From Polyodon spathula (lineage: Eukaryota; Chordata; Actinopteri; Acipenseriformes; Polyodontidae), in the NCBI RefSeq assembly GCF_017654505.1, contig NC_054539.1, positions 73,114,913 to 73,178,912 of the forward strand: a DNA stretch of 64,000 nt, in the 5' to 3' direction. Shown here in pieces: positions 35,726-45,520 of this stretch (position 1 is the stretch's first letter; the number at the start of each line of letters is the position of its first letter). The notes beneath the pieces are model-generated. The model was not told where the DNA came from. It saw only the letters and a program-made list of their open reading frames with translations, and did no database searches. The translations under genes were made by a program, and so were the position numbers.

Positions 35726-38700
35726 TGTACTCTCTGTAAAATGCTTTTCAGCACTTTGAAACAGCATTTAGAGTGTCTCCTTGAAAATATAATTGTATAG
35801 GTGACAGGAATAAGCCTGCCATGAAAAAAAGGTGTTGTCAAAGAAAGTAAATTTGATATATATTTTTCAGACAGCAGCTTTCTAAAATTCACCATGCCAT
35901 AGAAATAGAGTCTGAGAGGCAGAGTGGTGAAGAGGTGTTCAGAAAAGCAGAAAAACACATGTTCTTTGATTTGTACTGCAAGTCACTTCTGGGAGGTTGA
36001 GATTTGCACAGCACAATGACACTGTGATTCTGAAGAGAGCTGTGTCTGTAAAGAGAGCTGGTGCTGTACATTTTCTCTGGTTTTTTTTTTGTTTGTTTGG
36101 AAAGTAGGTCATCTGCTGACCTCAGTGTAGTATGAGGCAGCAGTTTACAGCATAACCAACAACTCGGCAGCAAAGACTAACTGACTCCAGGAAACCTGTC
36201 GCACAAACAGTGTAAAAACAGAGTTCCTGTTTTACTTCTGTTTCTACAAAACAAAACCAGTCGGGTTTCACTGAAAAGAAGGGTGACCACCATATTCTCC
36301 TAGAAAGAATTGTCTACACTGAACAGGATTTGCTCAGATTCTTCACTTATACTGTAGGTCATCCTTTACATTTGCTACAAGAAAGCAACATTTAACCTCG
36401 GTGCACAGAACAGGCTCCTTTAGACATTTTAGCCTGCTAAAACCAGCCCTTAAGCAATGCACATCTTACTATGTGCCCGATAAGGATGTTAGGCAGCAGA
36501 TACCTGTCAGTTGTTGATTCTAAAAGACCAGAAATAGATATAAATATGCATTGCACTGTTCCCTGCTTCGTGGAGTCTCAGAGTTGCAATGCAGGTGACT
36601 ACACCACATGGTAGAGTAACAAGAATGATGGGCTTGCTAAGAATGAAAAGGTCAAAGCCTCCAGATTGATGTCAGCGGCAGCAGAGAAAGCATTCTGCAG
36701 AGTCTACATTAGATGACACAGTTTGGGATGCTGGCCAAAAACGAAAGGAGTAGGTGGTGCAGGATTAAGACTGGGGGAGCTCAAGGGTAGTTTACTTTAC
36801 ATTCTGTTACAACATGTCTGAAGGACCTCAAGTGCTGCAGAACTGATTGGATAGCATATCCTGGACCCGCTGAGAAGAGGTAGGTCAGTTGTGCTTTCTT
36901 GAAAAGGACGGCTGGTTTGTCTCTATGTGCTAAATGAGGAATGCTATTTAAATGTTTAGTTAGAGTAGAAACATATTGAAGGACTCAATTATTGTGGTCC
37001 AGAGAACCAGACAAGTGTGAGTACTTAAGTACTCGTCAGGCTGAGCTTGTCGTGTCGTGGAAAATGACCTGTGGCAGGATTTGGCTAATGCTGTCTCAGG
37101 GCTAGTGTTGCTCTGCTGTTATCCACAGGTCTGGCATTGCAGCATACTGTAGCTTACCGGTATTGGAAATGGACTAATTGTATCCCATGCAGTTCTCTAT
37201 AGTTGGGAGGCATTTTGAGTCGACTGATAAGAGCAAAGTAAGATCTTGAGCAGCAGCAGAAATAAGGTATTGCCTAAGAAAGTAAGTTGCAGAGCTCTGC
37301 GCTAGAACAACAGAAAAACATCCGCTCTGCCTTTTAAAGACCTGGAGTGTATAAAAGAATGAGTACTTCCTGATATCTGTGGATTGAATGTATTGTGCTT
37401 TAAAACAACTTCATTATCAGTCTCCCTCAACCAGCTGGCAACAAAAATGGATCTAACAAATACAATACAAACTCAGATATCTTCAGGTTTCACCACAGTG
37501 GCTGAGTTAGTGCAACATTTGCAATAATAATTTGTCATTTAAAGATATGCATGAGTCCTGCTTCAGTTGCTTGACAGTCATGACCCTTGATGTCCCTACT
37601 AGTAAGACATTGCTGGAGTTTATGACATACAGTGCAGTGCTTGTACTCTAGAATGAGTAGGATGATAGGTTAAACAGAGTAGCCTTTTGGTCCTTATTAC
37701 AATATAAATGCATGCAAACAATTCCCAATGGAAAAGATGAATAACTGGTACTAATGTCCCACATAATAAACTGATTTAGCAATGCCACTGTGCATATTGT
37801 CTGTGACTAATTTGTAAAAAAAAAAAAAAAAAAAAAAAGTATGATGACACCATCCTTTTCTAAGTGATTTTGATATTCTGATGATTGCAATGGGAAACCA
37901 TGTTACTGCAGGAGACATTGTGTGCAATCTGGGGATTAGTTTATTATGCCATGCTGAGTTGAACCAGACGTTTATTTAAACAGAGAGCGCATGTACAGTA
38001 TATACAGTGGAACAGGTACTTACTGTACATCCCTACTGGGATAGGGTAGGATAGGGTACCCTAAGGGATAGGGTAGCCATTGCCAAGTCCCACCACCTTT
38101 AGGATTGTTAATTCTATGCTAGTTGGCTGGGTAAACCAGCTTCTCTGGAATGTCTGAGCTGTGGCACAAATAAGTGACCTAATGCAATACGCCCCAGTGC
38201 TTTAAACCTGGGACTTGTTGCACACCCAACCCAGGAGCTTACTGGATATACCAGCACTGTGCTTTTTAAAGCTTTAATAAACCTCATGAGCTACAGAAAT
38301 ACATTAAAAACAAACTACGTACTAAAAAGTAGCAAAGAGGTTATGAATGGCTTGTGAGCCGGTAGGGTTACTGAATATTTTTTTCCCAGATCGAAAAGAT
38401 GCATTTTGCATTGAAAATGGTCTCTAAAAATGCACTTCACCATCATTCTGTCAGTTCTGTAGTCTCCGAGGTGCACGATCTCAGCTGCTTACTGTTTTAT
38501 CCTCTTCATTAGAAAATGCTAAATGTTTAGCTGCCAAGGACAGAGCAAGAAAGAGGCTGAAGTTGCTGTATAGTGTACTGGCCTTGAAGCGGAGGCTGTT
38601 GGCAGTACCAATAAAAGCATTGCTTGTTTTTTTTTTTTTTTTTTTTTTAACTCTTTCCATTCAATGATCTGTTTTAAGCTTTATTTCATACCTACTGTAA

Positions 38701-40455
38701 TACTGGCCATATCTAATCAACCAAACTAAAATTGTTTTTGAAAAATAAATATAGCCGTTATTAGGAGGAATGTGTTACGAAACTGTAATACCCTCAGAAA
38801 GTAAAAATAATATGATTTTGTTTTTTCAGGTTGTAAACACAGTGATGAGTGTTTGTAGAATGTATTCAAAGGCAGCATTTGTTTCACAGCGCTAATAGCT
38901 GTCGATTTGTATTCTGCATTTGTAAAAATGAGTTGGATACTGTTGAGCAGTGTGATCTGGAGCAATTGCACTGCAGAGTAAGATCATTTCAATCAATAGG
39001 ATAGATAATGTCTAGCAGGATTGTATGACATCAATACCTGGCGCGGAGTGCCAAACATTTCATTGTCTCGGAGTTAAAACTGGCACATGCTGGAAAAGAA
39101 AGGCTGTACTGGTTAGCTTGTATCTGCAGGGCACTGTTTATTGTACATGGTAATAATAATCTTTTCAGAAAAGTTTCCAATTAACACGTATTCCCTTATA
39201 TAAAAAAATAAACTGGAGGTAAAAAAAAAAGTAGTGCTTTATTATAACACATGCAAAAGCATAGTCAGGTTTTAGGAGATGAAAATTGTAAAACTGTATA
39301 GAACTACCAAGAAACAACATAGTTGTTTGTATGACGTGCAGAATTAATTATACATGTAGAGCGTTTGATAGAATTCTAGGCACAGGGAACTTTCATTTTG
39401 GTGTATGAGAGCGGCTTAAGTTTTGATATCGATTCATATATAGTTAATGAACACGCATGCCTCTCAAACAACTCTAAAATGTATTTATATCTGAATTATA
39501 AAACCTTACTTACCTAAACCCTTTCTACTCTTGGGATAGGAATAACAGGTTTGCTGGAGAATCCAGAGATTCCAGTGGGAAAACAAGGGGCCAAAATAAA
39601 GTGACGGGAGGATGCCTGTGATGTTTAGGAAACTGAAAATCCCTTTATCATGAATAGTCTCATTTCACAGGAGTGATTACCAGCTGGGAATCCTAATTCA
39701 ACCTCTCGTGATGCCTTAATCATTATCAGAAGGGTTAGCATGGACTGGAAACAGTGAAGTTGCAAGTGTAAATGTTTTTGTGTGGCTTGCATTCTATTCA
39801 GTAAAGCGACCCATAGGTAATATACAGTACATCTCTGTACAATATACTGTTGCTAATTCAGCACACTAAAATGCTATAGAATCAATTTGTGGTTCTAGTA
39901 TGGTATTCTGAGAGTATTCTCATAAATCTTCTATGAGAAAAATGTAGGTGAAAGCACTAAGAGGTAATTCAGAGTTCGAATCTTATTATATATATATATA
40001 GACTGTGAAGAAAGAAGCGAATACAATTCAATTGCAAGGTGATTTTTTTTTTTTCTTTTTTTAACCGAGTACCCTTAATTACTTTGCCAGTCTCGCAATT
40101 TACATTTGAAAAAAGTGTACTTTTTATTAATCACCCTGGTCACATCAATAGAAAAACAACAGTGTGCTAAAACCTAACCTTTAGAACAAGGTTTCTCCAT
40201 TTGAAAGCTGTCCTGTCAAGAGCTCTCGTTGTCCTGTGTATTAGTTTAGTTCTATTATGTCACGAGAACCAAGTATTTCACCTACTACAGTTGGTTATTC
40301 GTGTTATTCGTTCCCATGGTATAAAATTAAGCACATTTTTGTTCTGTACATTTCCACTAGCCCGATTCACAACAGATAAACCCCTAGTTAGTGCAAGAAT
40401 GAGTCATCAGTGCGCAGGTGTAGAGGTGATGCAGTGCTCAAGTAATGACAAACCG
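35141..40455. other. Long stretch without recognisable genes
   Basis: About 5.3 kb. Holds poly-T near 35692-35720, poly-A 37817-37838, poly-T 38627-38648, a small GGATAGGGTA tandem at 38038-38077, a perfect 16-base palindrome GAGTACTTAAGTACTC at 37019-37034 and a short TA tract near 39988. No frame resembles a protein. Confidence 0.55.
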
Positions 40456-41087
40456 TGATGTTCACAGTGCAATGGTGGTTTATTTACAATTCAAAGTCAC
40501 TTGACAACTGTAAACAATAATAACTGGCAATACACAGCAATGTGTAATGCTCAGAAACCCCACTGAGGTTCAGTCCCAAAACAATATGTTTGTAAACACA
40601 CACAGAGCACACAGTCACAGGCACATTTCCAAAGGGAGTGCTTTTCAAGCGTGAGTGGTGAAATACGTTTATTAGTGAACAGTAGTGCAGTGTGGTCGAG
40701 GTTGGTGCTAGCCTTTAGCGACAGCTCCTGGTATGTGTTAGCTGTCTAAAAAAAAGAAACGTTTACAATTTGCGTGACAGAACAAACAAACACTGAACAC
40801 TAATCATACTTTTACAGTCCTGCAGCGTTTTGTCCGTAACCATTGGAGCAGTTCGCTCAGCCACTTCCCCTTTAGTCCCTTCAGCCACGCCCCCTTGGTT
40901 AGTGAGTGCAATCGTTTTTCCTCCAATCCGCAATTGCCACATTGCTTCCTGTCTGGCTAAGTGTACTGTTGCTCCGCCCCCTTCTTGGATGGTTGACTTC
41001 CGACTGACCCTGGAATAAACTGTCAAACCATCCAGTCCGGGGCACACTGTTCCCTTTACTCTGCGTCCTCACAGATCGGGAGGGAGA
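40456..41087 (-). repeat. Possible solo LTR or similar promoter-bearing repeat
   Basis: Read on the minus strand, this block has GC-box-like sequences (GGGGGCGGAGC near 40975, GGGGGCGTGGC near 40885) in an otherwise AT-rich region. It then has AATAAA signals near 40667-40673 and 40470-40475 towards its end. That layout, promoter motifs then polyadenylation signal, is LTR-like. No flanking duplication or internal element was found, so this remains a suggestion. Confidence 0.3.
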
Positions 41088-41753
41088 TGTATAACCAAGA
41101 TTCAGTCACTCTCTGTCACAATCACTTATAGAATGGTAAGCTCACAGATCAGCAATTTTCTCATACATACCGGTACTCCTGTGTTGTTACTTCCTTTAAT
41201 TAGATAGATGTATTAAATTATTCTCATAATATAAGTTATATCTTATTATATAACTATATTATGAATAGGGCCTCTGATGTTTGGTTTTAACCAATAAAAA
41301 ATTATAAAACACCCAGACACAAAAAAAAAAAAATGAAATCGGTGTATGGCCAGTAAACACTGGAATTAAAACTCTGAAAAAAAAAAAAAAAAAAAAAGCT
41401 ACTACAAAAAAACAAAAACAAACTACCTTTCCCAGTGCAGTTGTGCAATGTTCCTCCTTCCTGACTTGTATCTGTAACTCATTCTGAATACTTTAAACCT
41501 GTCCCATCTACTGAGTGGCAGAAAATTCCTACATTTCTATTGGAGACTCCGCTTGCAAGATTAAAAACGAGATCACATTTTAAAGGAGAATTGCAAATTT
41601 AAAACAGAATTGCTAATTGTGGCAAAATGTAAAAATACCTAGACACCCAAAAACCCCAAAAGAATGTTCCCGTGACCATAAGGATTTCATTGTAGAAGAC
41701 AGCAAAGGAAAGACGGTACTGTCTGTTACTGTAAATATTGTGACAGAAAAAAT
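41088..41753. other. No recognisable feature
   Basis: AT-rich spacer with A-runs near 41320-41333 and 41379-41397. Confidence 0.55.
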
Positions 41754-41998
41754 GTTAGGTTATTATCATAACCCTGGTTCCCTGAAATAGAAATGTAACC
41801 ATTACCGTTTGGGACTCGAAACCTGAATATTATATACCAGAGCTGCTCCGTGAGCCTGTGACACAGTCTTGGCCCTGCTCCCGGGAACACAAAGGACTGT
41901 GCTCACTTCAAGCCTGCTGCAATCATGGTAGCAGTAACTTTGAAGGTTAATGGTTACATTTCTGTTTCAGGGAACCAGGGTTATGGTAATAACCTAAC
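41754..41998. repeat. Palindromic DIRS terminal region
   Basis: Left arm 41754-41804 (GTTAGGTTATTATCATAACC, then CTGGTTCCCTGAAATAGAAA) pairs with right arm 41948-41998 almost perfectly. The 143-bp centre carries the rest of the terminal repeat (GAGCCTGTGACACAG), homologous in inverted orientation to 44720-44890. Confidence 0.88.
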
Positions 41999-42121
41999 AT
42001 TCCCTCTGAATTACAAAATGTAACCATTACCGTATGGGTGAGTCTACCAAAGCTGTCGCAAGGGTAAGATTGCAGAACGACTGGAATGCTACGAGGCTAA
42101 GCTGAGAGGCTGCCTTGTGCT

Positions 42122-42960
42122 TTACCATACAGAACACCAGTAACAGGCAGCTAGGGTGAAAAAATTGAGGGAGAAAGTCAACTCTCTGCCTGTGTTAAGG
42201 GTTAACTGGGAAGCCGCCCTTAATACTCTAGTTCCAAAATAAGGGTTTTGAGGATTCATGACATTCAGTCTGGAGAACCTAGTGAAGGTATGGGGAGTAG
42301 CCCACACCGCTGTATTGCATATGTTCTTGACAGATGCACCCTGCTTAAAGCCCACGAAGTTGCCATGTCCCTGGTGAAATGAGCAGTAAGCTTTTCTGGA
42401 CGGGGCAAGTTGACCAGCTCATAGGCAGTCCTGACTGTGTTTTCAACAAAAAGGCAGGATTTGTACAGAGCGTGACCTTTGTCCTGGCCTCTGTAAAAAT
42501 TAAGCAGGCTTTTGCAATAGAGAATGCCTGTATCTCATTCACCTGCTTTGCAGAGGTGATAGAAAGCAAGAAAGCCACTTTAAGCGATACAAATTTCAGT
42601 TCAGCTGAATACATGGGCTCAAATGGAGGCTTCATGATTGCATTAAGCACCACATTTAGCCTCCAGTGAGGAATAATGTCCATCACAGGCGGCCAAAGCC
42701 ACTGAGCACCTTTCAAAAATTGTCTCACCAGGAAGTGGCTGCCAGATAGACCTTTAACGAGGAGGGGTATTTCCCTTCATCGAAAAGGTTCTGCAAAAAT
42801 TGAAGTATAACTACCATGGGATAGGTCGTGGGGTTGAGCCCACGAGGCAGACACCAGGTGCCCTGGCATTCTGCAGGGTGTCAATTGCCCTATTAGGAAA
42901 CCCCAGACAGCTGAAATGCAGCCGATCAGCGGCCAGACCCAGAGCTGCAGGCTCAATGTG
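42122..42960 (-). pseudogene. DIRS tyrosine recombinase remnant
   Basis: Tyrosine recombinase that would integrate the circular DNA form. Readable blocks lie in several frames: GAQWLWPPVMDIIPHWRLNV, SLKVAFLLSITSAKQVNEIQ (helix that normally carries the first catalytic Arg region, A.R..E..A), TAYELVNLP, then VKNICNTAVWATPHTFTRF followed by SRLNV. In related elements the last motif reads FYRL, with the catalytic tyrosine, so this copy appears to have Ser at that position. Frameshifts near 42350 separate the last two blocks. It lies at the 3' end of the element, as expected for DIRS. Confidence 0.8.
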
Positions 42961-43400
42961 TCGGGATGCCATTTACCCCATGCCTGACTGAGCAGGTCGC
43001 AGCGCTTTGGCAGTCTCCATGGCTGGCCGCACAGGAGCTGCGTCAGAGTTGAAAACTAGAGTCTCCTGGGCCAAAATGGGGCTACTAGGAGCACCTTGGA
43101 CAGTCCTGTCTGATTTTCTCCAGACACAGCGGGAGCAAGGCAAGCAGTGGGAAGGCATATATCAGTTGTGCGAAGGCATCTATTGCCAGCGGGTCCCCGT
43201 CTCCTATTATGGAGAACCAGAGGGGACAGTGGGTTTATTCCTGGAATGCAAAGAGAACTATCTCTTCTCTCCCAAACCTCTCTCCAGTGAGGCTCACCAC
43301 CTTGGGGTGAAGCCTCCACTCTGAGCTGCTGGAGATTCTCCTTCAGAGGAGGTCCACTTCCCAGTTGGTCACCCCAAGCAGATGTGCTGTCCGAAGTGAG
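42961..43400 (-). pseudogene. DIRS pol segment between RNase H and recombinase
   Basis: A chain of short frames lies between the RNase H and recombinase remnants. One reads SEWRLHPKVVSLTGERFG, another contains YAFPLLPLLPRCLEKIRQD and VAPFWPRRLWFSTL, blocks typical of the region after RNase H in DIRS pol. No intact frame. The exact domain name (connection or methyltransferase-like region) cannot be settled by eye. Confidence 0.6.
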
Positions 43401-43409
43401 AGGAGGTTT

Positions 43410-43796
43410 TCATGTGCCCAGAGCAAAAGCATGGTGGTTGATGTAAGCCACCACTGTTGTATTGTCTGTACGGACAAGCACATGTGTCCCTCGAACCTCC
43501 TGCAAAAAATTCTGTAAGACCAGATAAACTGCCTGCAGTTCTAAAACATTGATGTGGAGACCATGCCAACGGGGCTTCCACACACCTTGCACACCCTGGC
43601 CATTCCACACAGCACCCCAGCCCAGGCTGGACGCCTCCGTGGTGACAACCTCTCTTCTGGTGACACTGCCCAGCACTACGCAGAGGTGTAGATGGGCCGG
43701 CTGTTTCCACCAAGAGAGTGCCTTTAGACAGTGATGAGACACTGTCAATAGGCAGTCGTGGTTCAACTCAGGCTGAAAAACCCTGCTGTGAACCAT
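43410..43796 (-). pseudogene. DIRS RNase H remnant
   Basis: One 128-codon frame contains VVTTEASSLGWGAVWNGQ, HINVLELQAVYLVLQNF and HVLVRTDNTTVVAYINH, the three RNase H blocks as they appear in DIRS elements. The first block normally reads TTDAS, so the first catalytic Asp has become Glu here. The ELQAV Glu and the TDNT Asp are retained. The frame breaks just after YINHH. Confidence 0.88.
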
Positions 43797-44047
43797 ACCA
43801 TCAAACCTTGAAACGTCACTATTGTGAGCACTCTGTTGAGTTTAAAGAGCTCCAAACAGGCGGCTGTTCTTTGCACTCTGCCATCTGATAGAGTGGACAG
43901 CATGGTCTTGAAGTCCAAGCACACTCCTAAAGAAGGAGTGAGCTGGTTGTTCACATGATTCAGTGTAAGGCCCAACCGTTGAAGGTGGCCGGTGACAAGT
44001 ACTGTGTGGGCCTCTGTCTGTGCTGGAGACTGAGCACAAATAAGCAC
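43763..44047 (-). pseudogene. DIRS reverse transcriptase, C-terminal part only
   Basis: The frame starts with LICAQSPAQTEAHTVLVTGH, then LQRLGLTLNHVNNQLTP, LGVCLDFKTMLSTLSDGRVQ and ELFKLNRVLTIVTFQGLM. In DIRS elements this follows directly after the catalytic LDD motif. Here the sequence before it is a short duplicated CACAAATAAG stretch (44034-44054) and then ORF1, so palm and fingers are deleted. Confidence 0.82.
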
Positions 44048-44049
44048 AA

Positions 44050-44334
44050 ATAAGACTGCAGCAGGTGCAGTTTTTGAGGCTGTGGCTTAGGGTGCCAGTT
44101 TGTCGCTGGTTTACACACTGGTGGTTGTTTGGGAAGCATGCGAATTGCCTCCTTCATGGATTCCCACACGCTGTGATAGTGCTGCAGCATCTCATCCACA
44201 GCAGGACCAAACGTGTGCCCTGGTGTAATCGGAGCGTCTAACAGTGGTGTCTGGGAAAGCCAAAGCTGTCTGCGTGCATCTACCAGCGCAGCCAGGTTCT
44301 TACCCACAGTCTTGGGTACTCGGTGCAGGTTCAT
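44050..44334 (-). pseudogene. DIRS ORF1 (gag-like) fragment
   Basis: A frame starting at 44332-44334 reads VPKTVGKNLAALVDARRQLW, LSQTPLLDAPITPGHTFGPA and VDEMLQHYHSVWESMKEA, then RMLPKQPPVCKPATN. This is the part of DIRS ORF1 that ends in a basic, proline-rich tail. The frame runs into the deletion junction near 44045. Confidence 0.75.
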
Positions 44335-44719
44335 GTTAACCAGGCCAGCTCATCCTACTGTTGTGGTGAGGGCCTGTGGCTCTTGAATGCTTGTTAGAAT
44401 GGAACTTGTAGCCTTCGTAATGGTGATGCTAAAGCTGTCACCAAAAACTGTATTAAGATACTGTGGAAGAGATTACAAGCAACCACAACCGAATCAAGGG
44501 AAGGAGCAACTCAAGCCGCTGGCTTCTTGCGGGGCACAAGGCCACAGCGCGACGTAGCAAGCAACAGGCTGTAGAGCACACAATACACGTAATTAGTAAA
44601 TACTATTACAGCAGTTAGTTAAATATCACATATATTTTGTGTAAAAAGACAATAAATGCGAAATACATATATACAGATAAAAGCAACAATGTACAGGTCA
44701 GTCTTCACCGGAAAAATGG

Positions 44720-44890
44720 CACAGAGATCTGTGAGCGCAGTGCCTTTGTGCCCTCGGGGGCGGGGCCACCACTGTGTCACAGACTCACGCTGCTGCTCGG
44801 GTACACAGTATTCAGGATTCGGGTCTTCAGGAGCTAAATACCCAAAGGGTAATGGGTACATTTCTTACTTCTAAGGGAACCACCCAGGCA
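44720..44890 (-). repeat. DIRS 5' inverted terminal repeat
   Basis: On the minus strand it reads GGTTCCCTTAGAAG, AAATGTACCCATTACCCTTT, then GAGTCTGTGACACAGTGGTG. It is homologous, in opposite orientation, to 41765-41930 and, more distantly, to 31465-31600. Confidence 0.8.
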
Positions 44891-45039
44891 CTTTGAAAAG
44901 TAACCGAAAACAATCATTTCGAAAGCCCCGAAAAAATCAATTTACACGAAACTCGAAAATAGCTCAAAATTACCACCAAAAAATGTAACTAATAAAAACT
45001 GAAAAACAGAAGTCCTAATTATGGATTTTGATGTCATTG

Positions 45040-45520
45040 TATATACACCTGGAAAAACTTCCATGTTCTATAAAATTCTCTGCTGTATCTAGAGAAGTGC
45101 TTATCCAATTCTGATTAAACTTGCTTAGGACATTATTGAGTGTGTCAGAATAATGGTGTTTATGGTGGCTGTATTGTCTATATATCAAACCTACAGTAAC
45201 TAGAGAACCGCTTCTGCAATGAAACTTGCAAAGGACATTCTTCAACTCAACCTATTGAGAATATCCAGTATCTGGGAGTATATGGTTTCAGCCTGCCTTG
45301 CCGGTATGCCTGTCCGTCTGTCGTTATTACTTCTAGAGAAGCACATGTAAGAAATTTAGTTAGGACAAACTTTCACATGATATTTAGAGTGTCAGAATCT
45401 GGAGGTATATGGAGGCATCCGTCTATCTGTCAACGTCAAATTTCTATGTAAACAGTGTACTGATTTATCAGAACATCAGCCTGTGGGGATTTCTAGAAAA
45501 CTATGACCGGTTGTCTTGAC
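45040..45520. repeat. Diverged tandem array, period about 110-170 bp, about 4 copies
   Basis: A CTAGAGAA-type block starts copies near 45088, 45198, 45332 and 45500. Each is followed by AAACTTGC..AGGACATT-like and GTGTCAGAAT-like sequence, then by a GGNGTATATGG-like stretch and CTGTC runs in two copies. Strong divergence suggests an old array. Confidence 0.5.

Larger units (their letters stand above)
41754..44890 (-). mobile_element. DIRS-type tyrosine-recombinase retroelement, degenerate
   Basis: On the minus strand the order is terminal repeat (44720-44890), leader, ORF1 (gag-like), RT carboxy-terminal part, RNase H, recombinase, then a palindromic terminal region (41754-41998). The right-end sequence is repeated in inverted orientation near 41765-41930, the inverted-terminal-repeat layout of DIRS elements rather than LTRs. 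There is no DDE integrase. The RT catalytic core is missing at about 44045, and several frameshifts break the rest. A shorter relative with the same ends is at 31455-32709. Confidence 0.85.

Noticed and set aside
39970..39985. GTTCGAATC, a tRNA B-box-like word
   Set aside because: No A box, no cloverleaf arms and no SINE tail around it.
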